From the NCBI GenBank assembly GCA_017848205.1, contig JAGDDO010000370.1:1-9775 (forward strand): a DNA stretch of 9,775 bases, written 5' to 3'. The notes beneath the pieces were generated by a model, which saw only the letters and a list, made by a program, of their open reading frames with translations, was not told where the DNA came from and did no database searches. Position numbers and translations under genes: made by a program. How positions within the stretch are numbered: position 1 is the first letter of the stretch; each line of letters starts with the position of its first letter. Shown in pieces: positions 1 through 6,828 of this stretch. This DNA is from Oscillospiraceae bacterium (GTDB taxonomy: Bacteria; Bacillota_A; Clostridia; Oscillospirales; Ruminococcaceae).

Positions 1-600
1 AAGGAACAGCTTGACCTTGCCATCGAAAGCCTTCGTGAGCGTCAGGAAAGCCAGCTCATCAACAACGATGACTACGGTCTTTTAAAGAACGTTGCTGATT
101 CACAGAGAATCCAGACAAGAAACGGTGCACCTACACCTGATGACCTCGACGAACTCATCACAAAGGTATGGAAGGATCCTTCATTCTTCCTTGCTCACCC
201 AAGAGCTATCGCAGCTTTTGAAAGAGAATGCACAAAGAGAGGCGTTCCTCCGGTTACTGTAAACATCGCAGGCGGTACATTCATCGCATGGCGCGGTATT
301 CCAATCATTCCTACAGACAAGCTCCTTGTTGACGGACTTAAGAATCCAAAGAGCAAGAGCGGCAAGACAAACATTCTTCTCGTTCGTACAGGTGAAGCAA
401 AGAGAGGCGTTATCGGTCTTTTCCAGCGTAATCTTAAGAACGAACAGTCAAGAGGTCTTTCAGTTCGTTTCAGAGGCATAGATGATAAGGGTGTTGCTTC
501 CTATCTGCTTTCACTCTACTGCTCGGCAGCTATTCTTGCAGACGACGCTATCGCTGTTCTTGAAGATGTCGAGGTAGGTGAATACTATGACTACGACTAA
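1..600 (+). CDS. Family 2A encapsulin shell protein (3' part)
   Basis: This is the last 199 codons of a shell protein of a family 2A (SrpI-type) encapsulin, an HK97-fold protein that self-assembles into a protein nanocompartment in the cytoplasm. The frame is open from base 1 to the TAA at 598-600; family members are about 300 residues, so roughly the first third lies outside the window. Recognition rests on the C-terminal region, with codons 128-142 reading VRTGEAKRGVIGLFQ, then GLSVRFRGI and SYLLSLYCSAAIL, a pattern I recall from SrpI-like shells, and an acidic end EYYDYD. The next gene starts inside its last codons and encodes a cysteine desulfurase with a long N-terminal extension, the known cargo of this shell family, which strongly supports the call. 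Start, promoter and upstream regulation cannot be seen. Confidence 0.88.
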   Translation, partial: KEQLDLAIESLRERQESQLINNDDYGLLKNVADSQRIQTRNGAPTPDDLDELITKVWKDPSFFLAHPRAIAAFERECTKRGVPPVTVNIAGGTFIAWRGIPIIPTDKLLVDGLKNPKSKSGKTNILLVRTGEAKRGVIGLFQRNLKNEQSRGLSVRFRGIDDKGVASYLLSLYCSAAILADDAIAVLEDVEVGEYYDYD

Positions 601-2302
601 TTACGGGATCCCTTCTGAGACTGAGCTTGAGAATCTCGCAGGTTCCCTTTTCCCTGACTTTGAGCCTGAAGTCTGTGCTTCAGGTATTGAAGGCCTCGCA
701 GCAGGAGATACTTCCATATTAAACTATGCGGCTTCAAAGGCAGCTTCATACGGCGGCGGTGTAAACTATCTTTCATCTGCAGAAAACGCTTTTTCCGGCT
801 ACGGAAGCATTTCAGAATTCGAACAGATCGCAAACGAGTATAACGGCGGTGACGGTAATGTTTCAGAATATGAAAAGGCTGCCGAAGGATACGGGGCATC
901 ATCACTTTTCGGTGCTGCAGCGGAAGCGGCTTCATATGACGCATACACTGTTCCTTCCGAACAGCCTTCATCGGGCGGATATTCTCCTGTTGTTCTTTCA
1001 CAGGGACAGGCAGATACCTATGTTCCGAAGCAGGCTGCCGGTGCATCTGCAAAGGAAGTGCCGCAGGCAAGGGAAAACAGCAGTATCATAGTCGGAACAA
1101 AGACTCTCGCTCAGATAAGAAATGATTTCCCTATACTAAGCGAAAAAATAAACGGCAACGATCTTGTCTGGCTTGACAACGGTGCAACAACACAGCGCCC
1201 GAAGCAGGTCATCGACAGACTTACCTACTATTACGAGCACGAGAACTCAAACGTTCACAGAGGTGCTCACGAGCTTGCTGCAAGATCAACTGATGCATAC
1301 GAAAATGCACGACAGATCACAGCAGACTTCCTCGGTGCTCCTTCAAAGGACAACATCGTTTTTGTAAGAGGCACTACCGAGGCGATCAACCTTGTGGCAA
1401 ATGCCTATGTAAAGCCTCTGCTCAAACCGGGCGACGAGATCATTCTTACAATGCTCGAGCATCATGCAAACATCGTTCCGTGGCAGCTTGTCTGCGAGGA
1501 AACAGGAGCAGTTATAAAGGTCGTTCCTGTTGACAAGAGCGGCCAGCTCATTATTTCCGAATACGAAAAGCTCTTTACAAACAGAACGAAATTCGTATCG
1601 GCAACTCATGTATCCAACGCTCTCGGCACGGTAACACCTATTGAGGAGATCGTGGCTATCGCACATGCACACGGAGTACGCACACTCATTGACGGTGCTC
1701 AGTCCGTGGCTCACATTCCGGTAAACGTAAGTGCTCTCGATACAGACTTCTTCGTTTTCTCGGGACACAAGATCTTCGCACCGACAGGTATTGGTGTGGT
1801 TTACGGAAAGTCAGATGTGCTTGAAGCTGCAAGACCGTATCACGGCGGCGGCAACATGATAAAGGACGTTACTTTCGAACGTACCATCTACAATCCGGTT
1901 CCGAACAAGTTTGAAGCAGGAACAGGAAGCATAGCCGATGCAGTCGGTCTCGGTGCTGCCCTTGAATATCTCAATTCAATAGGCATGGCTGAGGTAAACC
2001 GTCACGAACATGAACTTCTTGTTTATGCAATGAAGGAGATGCAGAAGATAAACGGTCTCCATCTTGTCGGTACAGCAACAAACAAGGCAAGTGTGCTTTC
2101 ATTCGTACTCGACGGAGTTGACAATGAAGCAGTAGGTCAGAGACTTAACGAACTCGGAATAGCAGTACGTACAGGTCACCACTGTGCACAGCCTATTCTT
2201 CGTCACTTCGGTCTCGAAGGAACGGTACGTCCTACACTTGCACTCTACAATTCATTCGGTGATATTGACAGACTCGTGCAGGGTATAAGAACTCTTGCAT
2301 AA
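587..2302 (+). CDS. Encapsulin cargo cysteine desulfurase (SufS-type) with N-terminal loading domain
   Basis: PLP enzyme that removes sulfur from L-cysteine to give alanine and an enzyme persulfide; probably packaged inside the shell encoded just upstream. Numbered from ATG 587 (571 aa), residues about 1-175 are a low-complexity Gly/Ala/Ser/Tyr extension and about 176-571 are a full-length group II desulfurase. Visible motifs: LEHHANIVPW, DGAQS, the PLP lysine in SGHK (Lys395) and the active-site cysteine in RTGHHCAQP (Cys533). The extension opens with IPSETELENLAGSLFP (8-23), similar to what I recall at the start of other family 2A cargo enzymes, and has three 11-residue repeats. The start overlaps the shell gene by 14 bases, which suggests translational coupling. 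A GTG at 578 is in frame but its Shine-Dalgarno-like GAGG (571-574) is only 3 bases away, so ATG 587 is preferred. No SufE/SufU partner is in the window; the TusA-like protein downstream is a possible acceptor. Confidence 0.92.
   Translation: MTTTNYGIPSETELENLAGSLFPDFEPEVCASGIEGLAAGDTSILNYAASKAASYGGGVNYLSSAENAFSGYGSISEFEQIANEYNGGDGNVSEYEKAAEGYGASSLFGAAAEAASYDAYTVPSEQPSSGGYSPVVLSQGQADTYVPKQAAGASAKEVPQARENSSIIVGTKTLAQIRNDFPILSEKINGNDLVWLDNGATTQRPKQVIDRLTYYYEHENSNVHRGAHELAARSTDAYENARQITADFLGAPSKDNIVFVRGTTEAINLVANAYVKPLLKPGDEIILTMLEHHANIVPWQLVCEETGAVIKVVPVDKSGQLIISEYEKLFTNRTKFVSATHVSNALGTVTPIEEIVAIAHAHGVRTLIDGAQSVAHIPVNVSALDTDFFVFSGHKIFAPTGIGVVYGKSDVLEAARPYHGGGNMIKDVTFERTIYNPVPNKFEAGTGSIADAVGLGAALEYLNSIGMAEVNRHEHELLVYAMKEMQKINGLHLVGTATNKASVLSFVLDGVDNEAVGQRLNELGIAVRTGHHCAQPILRHFGLEGTVRPTLALYNSFGDIDRLVQGIRTLA
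773..895 (+). repeat. Three 11-residue repeats in the cargo-loading extension
   Basis: Within the cysteine desulfurase extension three units align: SSAENAFSGYG (773-805), SEFEQIANEYN (812-844) and SEYEKAAEGYG (863-895). The shared pattern is S-x-[AFY]-E-x-[AI]-[AF]-x-[GE]-Y-[GN], with Gly/Asn/Asp-rich spacers. A looser related stretch FGAAAEAASYDAY follows. Repeated short amphipathic units joined by flexible linkers would fit multivalent docking to the shell interior; that role is inference. Confidence 0.6.
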
Positions 2303-2386
2303 TTGAGATTTAAAGCGGAAGCGCACAGAAATCAGTCCGCGGTAAATTTCACCGGAAGTAAAAATTATTAAAGAACGTTCAGTATT

Positions 2387-2441
2387 ATGTACAGGGCGGT
2401 TTCGCATCGTCCTGTACATTCTTGTAATTAAAGAATTTTTT
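2387..2441 (+). terminator. Hairpins between cargo gene and metY
   Basis: Two consecutive inverted repeats lie in the 160-base gap. The first has 12-base arms ATGTACAGGGCG (2387-2398) and CGTCCTGTACAT (2408-2419) with one G-U pair and a 9-base loop, but no U-tract directly after it. The second is weak and AT-rich, ATTCTT (2418-2423) and AAGAAT (2431-2436), and runs into six T (2436-2441). They may act as a partial terminator that lowers metY-operon expression relative to the shell and cargo, or as an RNA-processing or stabilising element. I see no convincing sigma-A promoter between 2303 and 2450. Confidence 0.45.
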
Positions 2442-2462
2442 CAGAAAAGCGTGGTGGTAAAA

Positions 2463-3689
2463 ATGAAATTCAATACATCTCTGCTTCATGGTGCTTCAGG
2501 TGACGGAAACTCACTGGGTTCAACTATTCCTCCGGTGTTTCAGGTCAGTGCCTTTGCATACGATTCAGCAGAGCAGCTTGAAAAGGTGTTCAACAACAAG
2601 GCTGCAGGTTTTTCCTATTCACGAGTGGGAAATCCGACTGTAAGTGCTTTCGAAAACAGAATAGCCACACTGGAAGGCGGTCTTGGTGCAGTGGCGTGTG
2701 CATCGGGAATGGCAGCTATCACAGCGGTCCTTCTTAATATTCTCAAGTCCGGTGACGAAGTCATAGTAAGCACAGGCCTTTTCGGCGGAACGATCGACCT
2801 GTTCGGCGATCTGAAAGCATTCGGAATAACAGCACGCTTTCTTGAAGAAATTACTTATGAAACAGTAAGCGAAGCGGTAAATGAAAATACCAGGGCTGTT
2901 TTCACGGAACTCATCGGAAATCCGAAACTGGATGTCGTTGATCTTGACAGGGTAGCGGAAGCCTGCAGGGAAAACGGCATACCGCTCATAGTTGACAGCA
3001 CAACGGCAACGCCTTATCTTGTAAATCCGATAAAGCACGGAGCGGACATAGTTGTTCATTCCTCTTCCAAGTACATAAACGGCGGCGGAAATGCCATAAG
3101 CGGTGTTATAACCGACAGTGGTAAATTCAAATGGACGAAGGAAAAATATCCGGGTTTTGAACCGTATCTTAAATTCGGTCCTTTTGCATTTCTCTCAAAA
3201 CTCAGAAACGGAATATGGCGCAATACAGGCGCCTGCCTTGCTCCGATGAATGCGTTTATGAATATTGTCGGACTCGACACACTCGGACTCAGAATGGAAC
3301 GCAGCTGTGAAAATGCACTTAAGCTTGCTGAATTCTTCGAATCACTGTATAATATAGAAGTGAACTATCCGGGACTTCCTTCATCTCCTTACTATGATCT
3401 TGTACAGAAGGAGCTTTTCGGTAAGGGCGGAGCCATAGTGACGATCAGAGCCGGCAGCAGGGAAAAGGCATTTAAGCTTATGGACAGTCTTAAATTTGCA
3501 TCCATTGTAACTAACATAGGCGATGTACGTACACTTGTAATACATCCGGCGAGCACGATCTATACTCACAATACAGAGGAACAGCGCATAAGTGCGGGAG
3601 TATATGATGACACTGTACGAATAAGCGTAGGCATTGAAGACATCGAAGATCTTATCGGAGATTTCAGACAGGCCATAGCGCAGATATGA
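2463..3689 (+). CDS. metY: O-acetylhomoserine sulfhydrylase-like PLP enzyme (MetY family)
   Basis: Cys/Met-metabolism PLP enzyme, 408 aa from ATG 2463, close to the usual 420-430 of MetY. In the classical reaction it joins sulfide to O-acetylhomoserine to give homocysteine; in the HcyS pathway the sulfur donor is a protein thiocarboxylate. Family motifs are present: YSRVGNPT near the N-terminus, ASGMAAI, DSTTATPYL, the PLP lysine in HSSSKYINGGG (Lys203) and HPASTIYTH near the C-terminus. GTG codons at 2451 and 2454 are in frame, but GGTGG (2452-2456) is well placed as ribosome site for ATG 2463. The stop overlaps ATG 3686 and is 20 bases before the TusA-like gene. The following sulfur-carrier, E1 and JAMM genes favour the protein-thiocarboxylate role. 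A cystathionine gamma-synthase/lyase activity cannot be excluded from sequence alone. Confidence 0.85.
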   Translation: MKFNTSLLHGASGDGNSLGSTIPPVFQVSAFAYDSAEQLEKVFNNKAAGFSYSRVGNPTVSAFENRIATLEGGLGAVACASGMAAITAVLLNILKSGDEVIVSTGLFGGTIDLFGDLKAFGITARFLEEITYETVSEAVNENTRAVFTELIGNPKLDVVDLDRVAEACRENGIPLIVDSTTATPYLVNPIKHGADIVVHSSSKYINGGGNAISGVITDSGKFKWTKEKYPGFEPYLKFGPFAFLSKLRNGIWRNTGACLAPMNAFMNIVGLDTLGLRMERSCENALKLAEFFESLYNIEVNYPGLPSSPYYDLVQKELFGKGGAIVTIRAGSREKAFKLMDSLKFASIVTNIGDVRTLVIHPASTIYTHNTEEQRISAGVYDDTVRISVGIEDIEDLIGDFRQAIAQI

Positions 3690-3709
3690 ACAGGAAGGAC
3701 GAAATAACA

Positions 3710-3955
3710 ATGGCTGATTTTAATATAACAGATTCTATCGACATTACGGATGTAACCTGTCCGATTACTTTTGTCAAGGCGAAGATCGCTCTTGAGGAAC
3801 TCGATGACGGTGACATCCTTTCAATAAAGCTCAATGACGGGGAACCGGTACAGAACGTTCCGCGCAGCATAAAGGAAGAAGGACACAAGGTACTGAGCCT
3901 TTCCGACAACGGAGACGGCACATTTGAACTTATCGTACAGAAGGTCGGTGACTGA
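3710..3955 (+). CDS. TusA/SirA-like sulfur carrier protein
   Basis: Small protein (81 aa from ATG 3710) of the TusA/SirA/YeeD type, which carries sulfur as a persulfide on a conserved cysteine. The signature is Cys17-Pro18 at the start of a helix (DVTCPITFVKAKIALEEL), followed by GDILSIKLNDGEP and a VPRSIKEEGHKV segment, matching the usual D-x-x-G-x-x-CPxP...K-x-L layout. The second proline of CPxP is replaced by Thr20 and the glycine before the cysteine is also absent, so it is a divergent member. The start at 3710 is preferred over ATG 3686 because AGGAAGGA (3692-3699) sits 10 bases before it. In the Wolinella-type methionine pathway and in cysteine desulfurase relays such proteins pass sulfur on; here it could link the encapsulated desulfurase to the HcyS system (inference). 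Confidence 0.8.
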   Translation: MADFNITDSIDITDVTCPITFVKAKIALEELDDGDILSIKLNDGEPVQNVPRSIKEEGHKVLSLSDNGDGTFELIVQKVGD

Positions 3956-3956
3956 C

Positions 3957-4283
3957 ATGCCGGCAAGAGTAAGTGCTGATAATTTCGAGTCAGAGGTGCT
4001 TGAATCTCAAATCCCTGTACTTGTGGATTTTTATTCAGACAGCTGCGTTCCGTGCAAAAAGATAGCACCGGTACTCAGCAAGCTTGAAACTGAATATGCA
4101 GAAAAAGTGAAAATAGTTAAGATCAATACAAATTTTGATACGGAGATTACTGAAAAGTACGGCATTGAAGCAACACCGACACTTGTTCTTCTGAACAAAG
4201 GCGATGAGGTTTCAAGACTTAAAGGTGCCGTAAGCAGAGATGATATTGTATCTCTTATTGATAATATAAAGGAGCAGATATAA
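3957..4283 (+). CDS. Thioredoxin-like protein with SCVPC site
   Basis: Thioredoxin-fold protein, 108 aa, no signal peptide, so cytoplasmic. The fold pattern is clear: VLVDFYSDSCVPCKKIAPVLSKL, then VKIVKINTNFD, ITEKYGIEATPTLVLLNKG with the cis-proline at Pro74, and a C-terminal helix. The active site is Cys30-Val-Pro-Cys33 in place of WCGPC: the tryptophan is Ser29 and the glycine is Val31, which should change the redox potential and partner choice. It starts one base after the TusA-like stop codon and ends directly before the HcyS-like ATG, so it is almost certainly co-translated with sulfur-transfer partners. A likely job is reducing persulfides on the desulfurase or the TusA-like carrier to release sulfide, rather than general disulfide reduction; that is inferred from position. 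TTG 3924 is in frame but lies inside the previous gene with no better ribosome site. Confidence 0.85.
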   Translation: MPARVSADNFESEVLESQIPVLVDFYSDSCVPCKKIAPVLSKLETEYAEKVKIVKINTNFDTEITEKYGIEATPTLVLLNKGDEVSRLKGAVSRDDIVSLIDNIKEQI

Positions 4284-4490
4284 ATGACAATAACTGTTGC
4301 AGGAGTAAAAAAGGAAGTAAACGACGGACTTACCGTTTCACAGCTTTTAACCGATGAAAAAGTGGAAACACCACAGTATGTTACTGTTACTGTAAACGAT
4401 GATTTTGTTAAGAGCGGCCAGTTTGAGGAAACCGTTCTTAAGGACGGAGACAATGTCGAGTTCCTGTATTTCATGGGAGGCGGCAGATAA
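4284..4490 (+). CDS. ThiS/HcyS-like ubiquitin-fold sulfur carrier
   Basis: A 68-residue beta-grasp sulfur carrier of the ThiS/MoaD/HcyS group. Features are the N-terminal MTITVAGVKKEV strand pair, the TVSQLL helix start, the conserved KDGDNVEFLYFMGGG end and length typical for ThiS. The C-terminus is G65-G66-G67-R68, so at least one residue must be removed before the Gly-Gly end can be adenylated and turned into a thiocarboxylate. The JAMM protease two genes downstream is the obvious candidate, as HcyD removes the C-terminal Ala of HcyS in Wolinella succinogenes. ATG 4284 directly follows the thioredoxin stop, with AAAGGAG (4268-4274) at good spacing. The stop overlaps the next ATG (TAATG). 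Thiamine or molybdopterin roles are less likely because no thi or moa genes are adjacent. Confidence 0.88.
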   Translation: MTITVAGVKKEVNDGLTVSQLLTDEKVETPQYVTVTVNDDFVKSGQFEETVLKDGDNVEFLYFMGGGR

Positions 4491-5302
4491 TGGCTTTCAC
4501 GAACGAACAGATCGAGCGTTACTCCAGACACATAATCTTAAAGGAAGTCGGAGCAAAGGGACAGAAGAAGCTTCTTAACGCAAAAGTCATGATAATCGGT
4601 GCAGGCGGTCTCGGCGCTCCGGTCGCTATGTATCTTGCAGCAGCAGGTGTGGGTACTATCGGTATCGCCGATGCCGATGAAGTTGATCTTTCAAATCTTC
4701 AGAGACAGATCATCCACCAGACAAAGGACGTAGGCGTTCCGAAGGTCGAATCTGCAAGAGAGACCATGGAGGCTATGAACCCTGATGTCAAGGTAAACAC
4801 ATATCACGAGTTCATTACAAGTGAAAATATTCTCGATATTATAAAGGATTACGATTTCGTTATTGACGCAACGGATAACTTCCCTGCAAAGTTCCTTATA
4901 AACGATGCCTGCGTAATGGCTAAGAAGCCGTTCTCACATGCCGGTATCATCCGTTTCCAGGGTCAGCTCATGACCTATGTTCCGGGTGAGGGACCGTGTT
5001 ACCGCTGCGTATTCAGGGAACCACCGCCGAAGAATGCCGTTCCTACATGCAAGGAAGCAGGCGTTATCGGTGCAATGGGAGGCGTTATCGGAAGCCTTCA
5101 GGCAATGGAAGCGATCAAGTACATCCTCGGTGTCGGCGACCTTCTTACCGGATATCTTCTCACATACGATGCACTTAAGATGCAGTTCCGCAAGGTAAAG
5201 CTTCCTTCGGACACACATAACTGCGCAGTGTGCGGAGATCATCCGACGATTACCGAGCTTATCGACTACGAACAGGCAGAATGTGACGGTACAGGATTAT
5301 GA
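4490..5302 (+). CDS. MoeB/ThiF/HesA-type sulfur-carrier adenylyltransferase (HcyF-like)
   Basis: E1-like enzyme, 270 aa, that uses ATP to adenylate the C-terminal glycine of a ubiquitin-fold carrier. The N-terminal RYSRH motif (10-14), Rossmann loop GAGGLG (37-42), DADEVDLSNLQRQ (61-73) and DATDNF (126-131) are all present. Cys170, Cys173, Cys245 and Cys248 form the structural zinc site, and Cys187 in VPTCKEAGVIG matches the reactive cysteine of ThiF/MoeB. There is no C-terminal rhodanese domain, so sulfur must come from another protein. The start overlaps the carrier stop by one base, and the codons for the carrier's GGG tail supply the ribosome site GGGAGG (4475-4480). Adjacent carrier and JAMM genes make an HcyF-type role in homocysteine formation the best reading. 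Confidence 0.9.
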   Translation: MAFTNEQIERYSRHIILKEVGAKGQKKLLNAKVMIIGAGGLGAPVAMYLAAAGVGTIGIADADEVDLSNLQRQIIHQTKDVGVPKVESARETMEAMNPDVKVNTYHEFITSENILDIIKDYDFVIDATDNFPAKFLINDACVMAKKPFSHAGIIRFQGQLMTYVPGEGPCYRCVFREPPPKNAVPTCKEAGVIGAMGGVIGSLQAMEAIKYILGVGDLLTGYLLTYDALKMQFRKVKLPSDTHNCAVCGDHPTITELIDYEQAECDGTGL

Positions 5303-5709
5303 TAAAACTTAGCAGAAGTGATTACGACAGAATAGTTGAGCATGCGAAAAATGAAGCGCCGATCGAAGCCTGCGGACTTATAGCAGGCGAGATCTCCGGC
5401 GAAGACAGGATCATAAAGAAGGTCTACATTCTTACGAATACAGACCATGCTGAAGAGCACTTCACTCTTGATCCGAAGGAGCAGCTCATGGCGATAAAGG
5501 ACATGAGAGCCGAAGGACTTGTTCCGCTTGGAAACTGGCATTCACATCCCGTTTCTCCTTCACGTCCTTCCGACGAGGACAAAAGACTTGCCTTTGACAG
5601 CAGTGCAAGTTATCTTATTCTTTCACTTATGGACGATGAGCCGGTGCTTAACTCCTTTCACATAGAAGGTGACACGGCTTATAAGGAAGAACTCGTAATA
5701 GAGCAGTAA
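5299..5709 (+). CDS. JAMM/MPN metalloprotease (Mec+/HcyD-like)
   Basis: Zinc isopeptidase/protease of the bacterial JAMM family, 136 aa, a usual length for Mec+ and HcyD. The full motif is present: Glu23 in IEACGLIAG, then His81-Ser-His83 followed by seven residues, Ser91, two residues and Asp94. In the Mec+/HcyD pathways this enzyme trims the carrier's extra C-terminal residue and later frees the amino acid from the carrier (cysteine from CysO, homocysteine from HcyS). Here it would trim the GGGR end and release homocysteine. The start overlaps the E1 stop (ATGA), giving translational coupling. It is the last gene of the operon; a hairpin with a T-run follows at 5765-5810. Confidence 0.9.
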   Translation: MIKLSRSDYDRIVEHAKNEAPIEACGLIAGEISGEDRIIKKVYILTNTDHAEEHFTLDPKEQLMAIKDMRAEGLVPLGNWHSHPVSPSRPSDEDKRLAFDSSASYLILSLMDDEPVLNSFHIEGDTAYKEELVIEQ

Positions 5710-5732
5710 AGCAGGTGCTTATCCGACAGCTA

Positions 5733-5761
5733 TTGACAACATTGTCTTTAAATGATATAAT
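5733..5761 (+). promoter_or_regulatory. Consensus sigma-A promoter of the first LysR gene
   Basis: TTGACA (5733-5738) and TATAAT (5756-5761) are separated by exactly 17 bases, a full consensus promoter. Transcription would start near 5768, inside the dyad at 5765-5800. The leader to ATG 5881 is about 113 bases and holds a GC-rich hairpin, TCCGC (5827-5831) with GCGGA (5840-5844) and outer TGC/GCA, before the ribosome site AGAGG (5869-5873). Confidence 0.85.
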
Positions 5762-5764
5762 CAT

Positions 5765-5810
5765 AGTGTTTCTATAGGAATTTTAGGCTATAGGGACACT
5801 AACTTTTTTT
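5765..5810 (+). terminator. Dyad with T-run: operon terminator and/or LysR operator
   Basis: Arms AGTGTTTCTATAG (5765-5777) and CTATAGGGACACT (5788-5800) pair fully as RNA over 13 bases if two U-G pairs are allowed, around a 10-base loop, and are followed after AAC by seven T (5804-5810). This is a good intrinsic terminator for the operon ending at 5709. As DNA it is a partly palindromic site with CTATAG half-sites 16 bases apart, placed over the LysR start site, so an operator role is also possible. A transcript beginning at about 5768 would keep a 10-pair stem, so it could attenuate the LysR gene too. Confidence 0.65.
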
Positions 5811-5880
5811 AAGCGAGATCTGCCGGTCCGCATCCGGAGGCGGAGCACCCCTTAAAATATCATAACAAAGAGGTAATGCT

Positions 5881-6816
5881 ATGACTTTACAGCAGCTTAA
5901 ATACATTCTTGTGATCTCGGCTACCGGATCAATGAACAAGGCATCAGAACAGCTTTACGTTTCACAGCCATCCCTTACTTCATCGGTGCAGGAACTCGAA
6001 AAGGAAATAGGTATCAAGATCTTTAACAGGACCGGCCGCGGTGTCACTCTTACCAATGACGGTTCGGAGTTTATCCAGTACGCACGTCAGGTAGTAGGTC
6101 AGTTCGAGATCCTTTCTGAAAAATACAGCACCAAAGGTGCGGTGAAGAAGAAATTCGGTGTGTCAACGCAGCATTATTCATTTGCTGTAAAGGCCTTCGT
6201 TGAAATGGTCAAGAAGTTCGACACGGCAGAATATGAATTTGCGGTACGTGAGACCAAAACTGCCGAGATAATCAGCGACGTTGCAGGCTTCCGCAGCGAG
6301 ATAGGTATTATCTATCTCAACGATTTCAACAGAAAATCGATCACCAAGCTTCTGCATTCAAACGGCATAGTTTTTCATCCGCTTACAAAGTGTGCTGCAT
6401 ACGTTTATCTGTGGAAGGGACATCCGCTTGCAGGTCAGGAAAAGATCACATTTGATGAACTTGCAGATTATCCGTGTCTGTCATTTGAACAGGGCGACAA
6501 CAGTTCCTTCTACTTTGCCGAGGAGATCTTAAGTACCAATGACTATCAGCGTGTGATCAAGGCAAACGACCGTGCGACGATGCTCAACCTGATGATCGGC
6601 CTTAACGGCTACACCCTCTGTTCCGGTATCATCTGCGAGGAACTGAACGGCTCCGACTACATCGCCGTTCCGTTTGAAGATGAAAACGACGAGTCAGACG
6701 AAGCAATGGAAATAGGATATATAACATTAAAAAATGTAGTACTCAGCGAAATGGCGGAGATCTACATAGGCGAGATAAAAAAATATCTCGGCCTTTCAGA
6801 TGAAGAAAAATCTTAA
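5881..6816 (+). CDS. LysR-family transcriptional regulator, copy 1
   Basis: LysR-type activator/repressor of 311 aa. Residues 1-60 are the winged helix-turn-helix (MTLQQLKYILVI, SMNKASEQLYVSQPSLTSSV, LEKEIGIKIFNRTGRGV), followed by a linker helix and a periplasmic-binding-like effector domain from about residue 90. The domain begins with VSTQHYSFAV and contains ETKTAEIISDV, SEIGIIY and YPCLSFEQG (197-205). The S-x-QHY start of the domain resembles, from memory, CmbR/HomR-like sulfur regulators of low-GC Gram-positives; effectors there are cysteine or methionine precursors. AGAGG (5869-5873) is 7 bases before ATG 5881. Its position after the sulfur operon and next to metK suggests control of sulfur amino-acid genes, including its own promoter dyad. 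The exact target and effector cannot be read from sequence. A near paralog is at 8630-9586. Confidence 0.9.
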   Translation: MTLQQLKYILVISATGSMNKASEQLYVSQPSLTSSVQELEKEIGIKIFNRTGRGVTLTNDGSEFIQYARQVVGQFEILSEKYSTKGAVKKKFGVSTQHYSFAVKAFVEMVKKFDTAEYEFAVRETKTAEIISDVAGFRSEIGIIYLNDFNRKSITKLLHSNGIVFHPLTKCAAYVYLWKGHPLAGQEKITFDELADYPCLSFEQGDNSSFYFAEEILSTNDYQRVIKANDRATMLNLMIGLNGYTLCSGIICEELNGSDYIAVPFEDENDESDEAMEIGYITLKNVVLSEMAEIYIGEIKKYLGLSDEEKS

Positions 6817-6828
6817 TAACAGTAAATA

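Noticed and set aside
195..479. 94-codon reverse-strand ORF inside the shell gene, and other long opposite-strand frames within cargo, metY and metK
   Set aside because: They are shadows of strongly supported genes, with compositions unlike real proteins and no ribosome sites.
578..586. GTG 578 as start of the cysteine desulfurase
   Set aside because: The nearest Shine-Dalgarno-like bases are only 3 nt away; ATG 587 fits better and adds no loss of conserved sequence.
2387..2431. Short ORF starting at ATG 2387 in the cargo-metY gap
   Set aside because: Fourteen codons, no ribosome site, and the ATG is part of a hairpin arm.
3686..3709. ATG 3686 as start of the TusA-like gene
   Set aside because: It would place the strong AGGAAGGA ribosome site inside the gene; ATG 3710 has that site 10 bases upstream.
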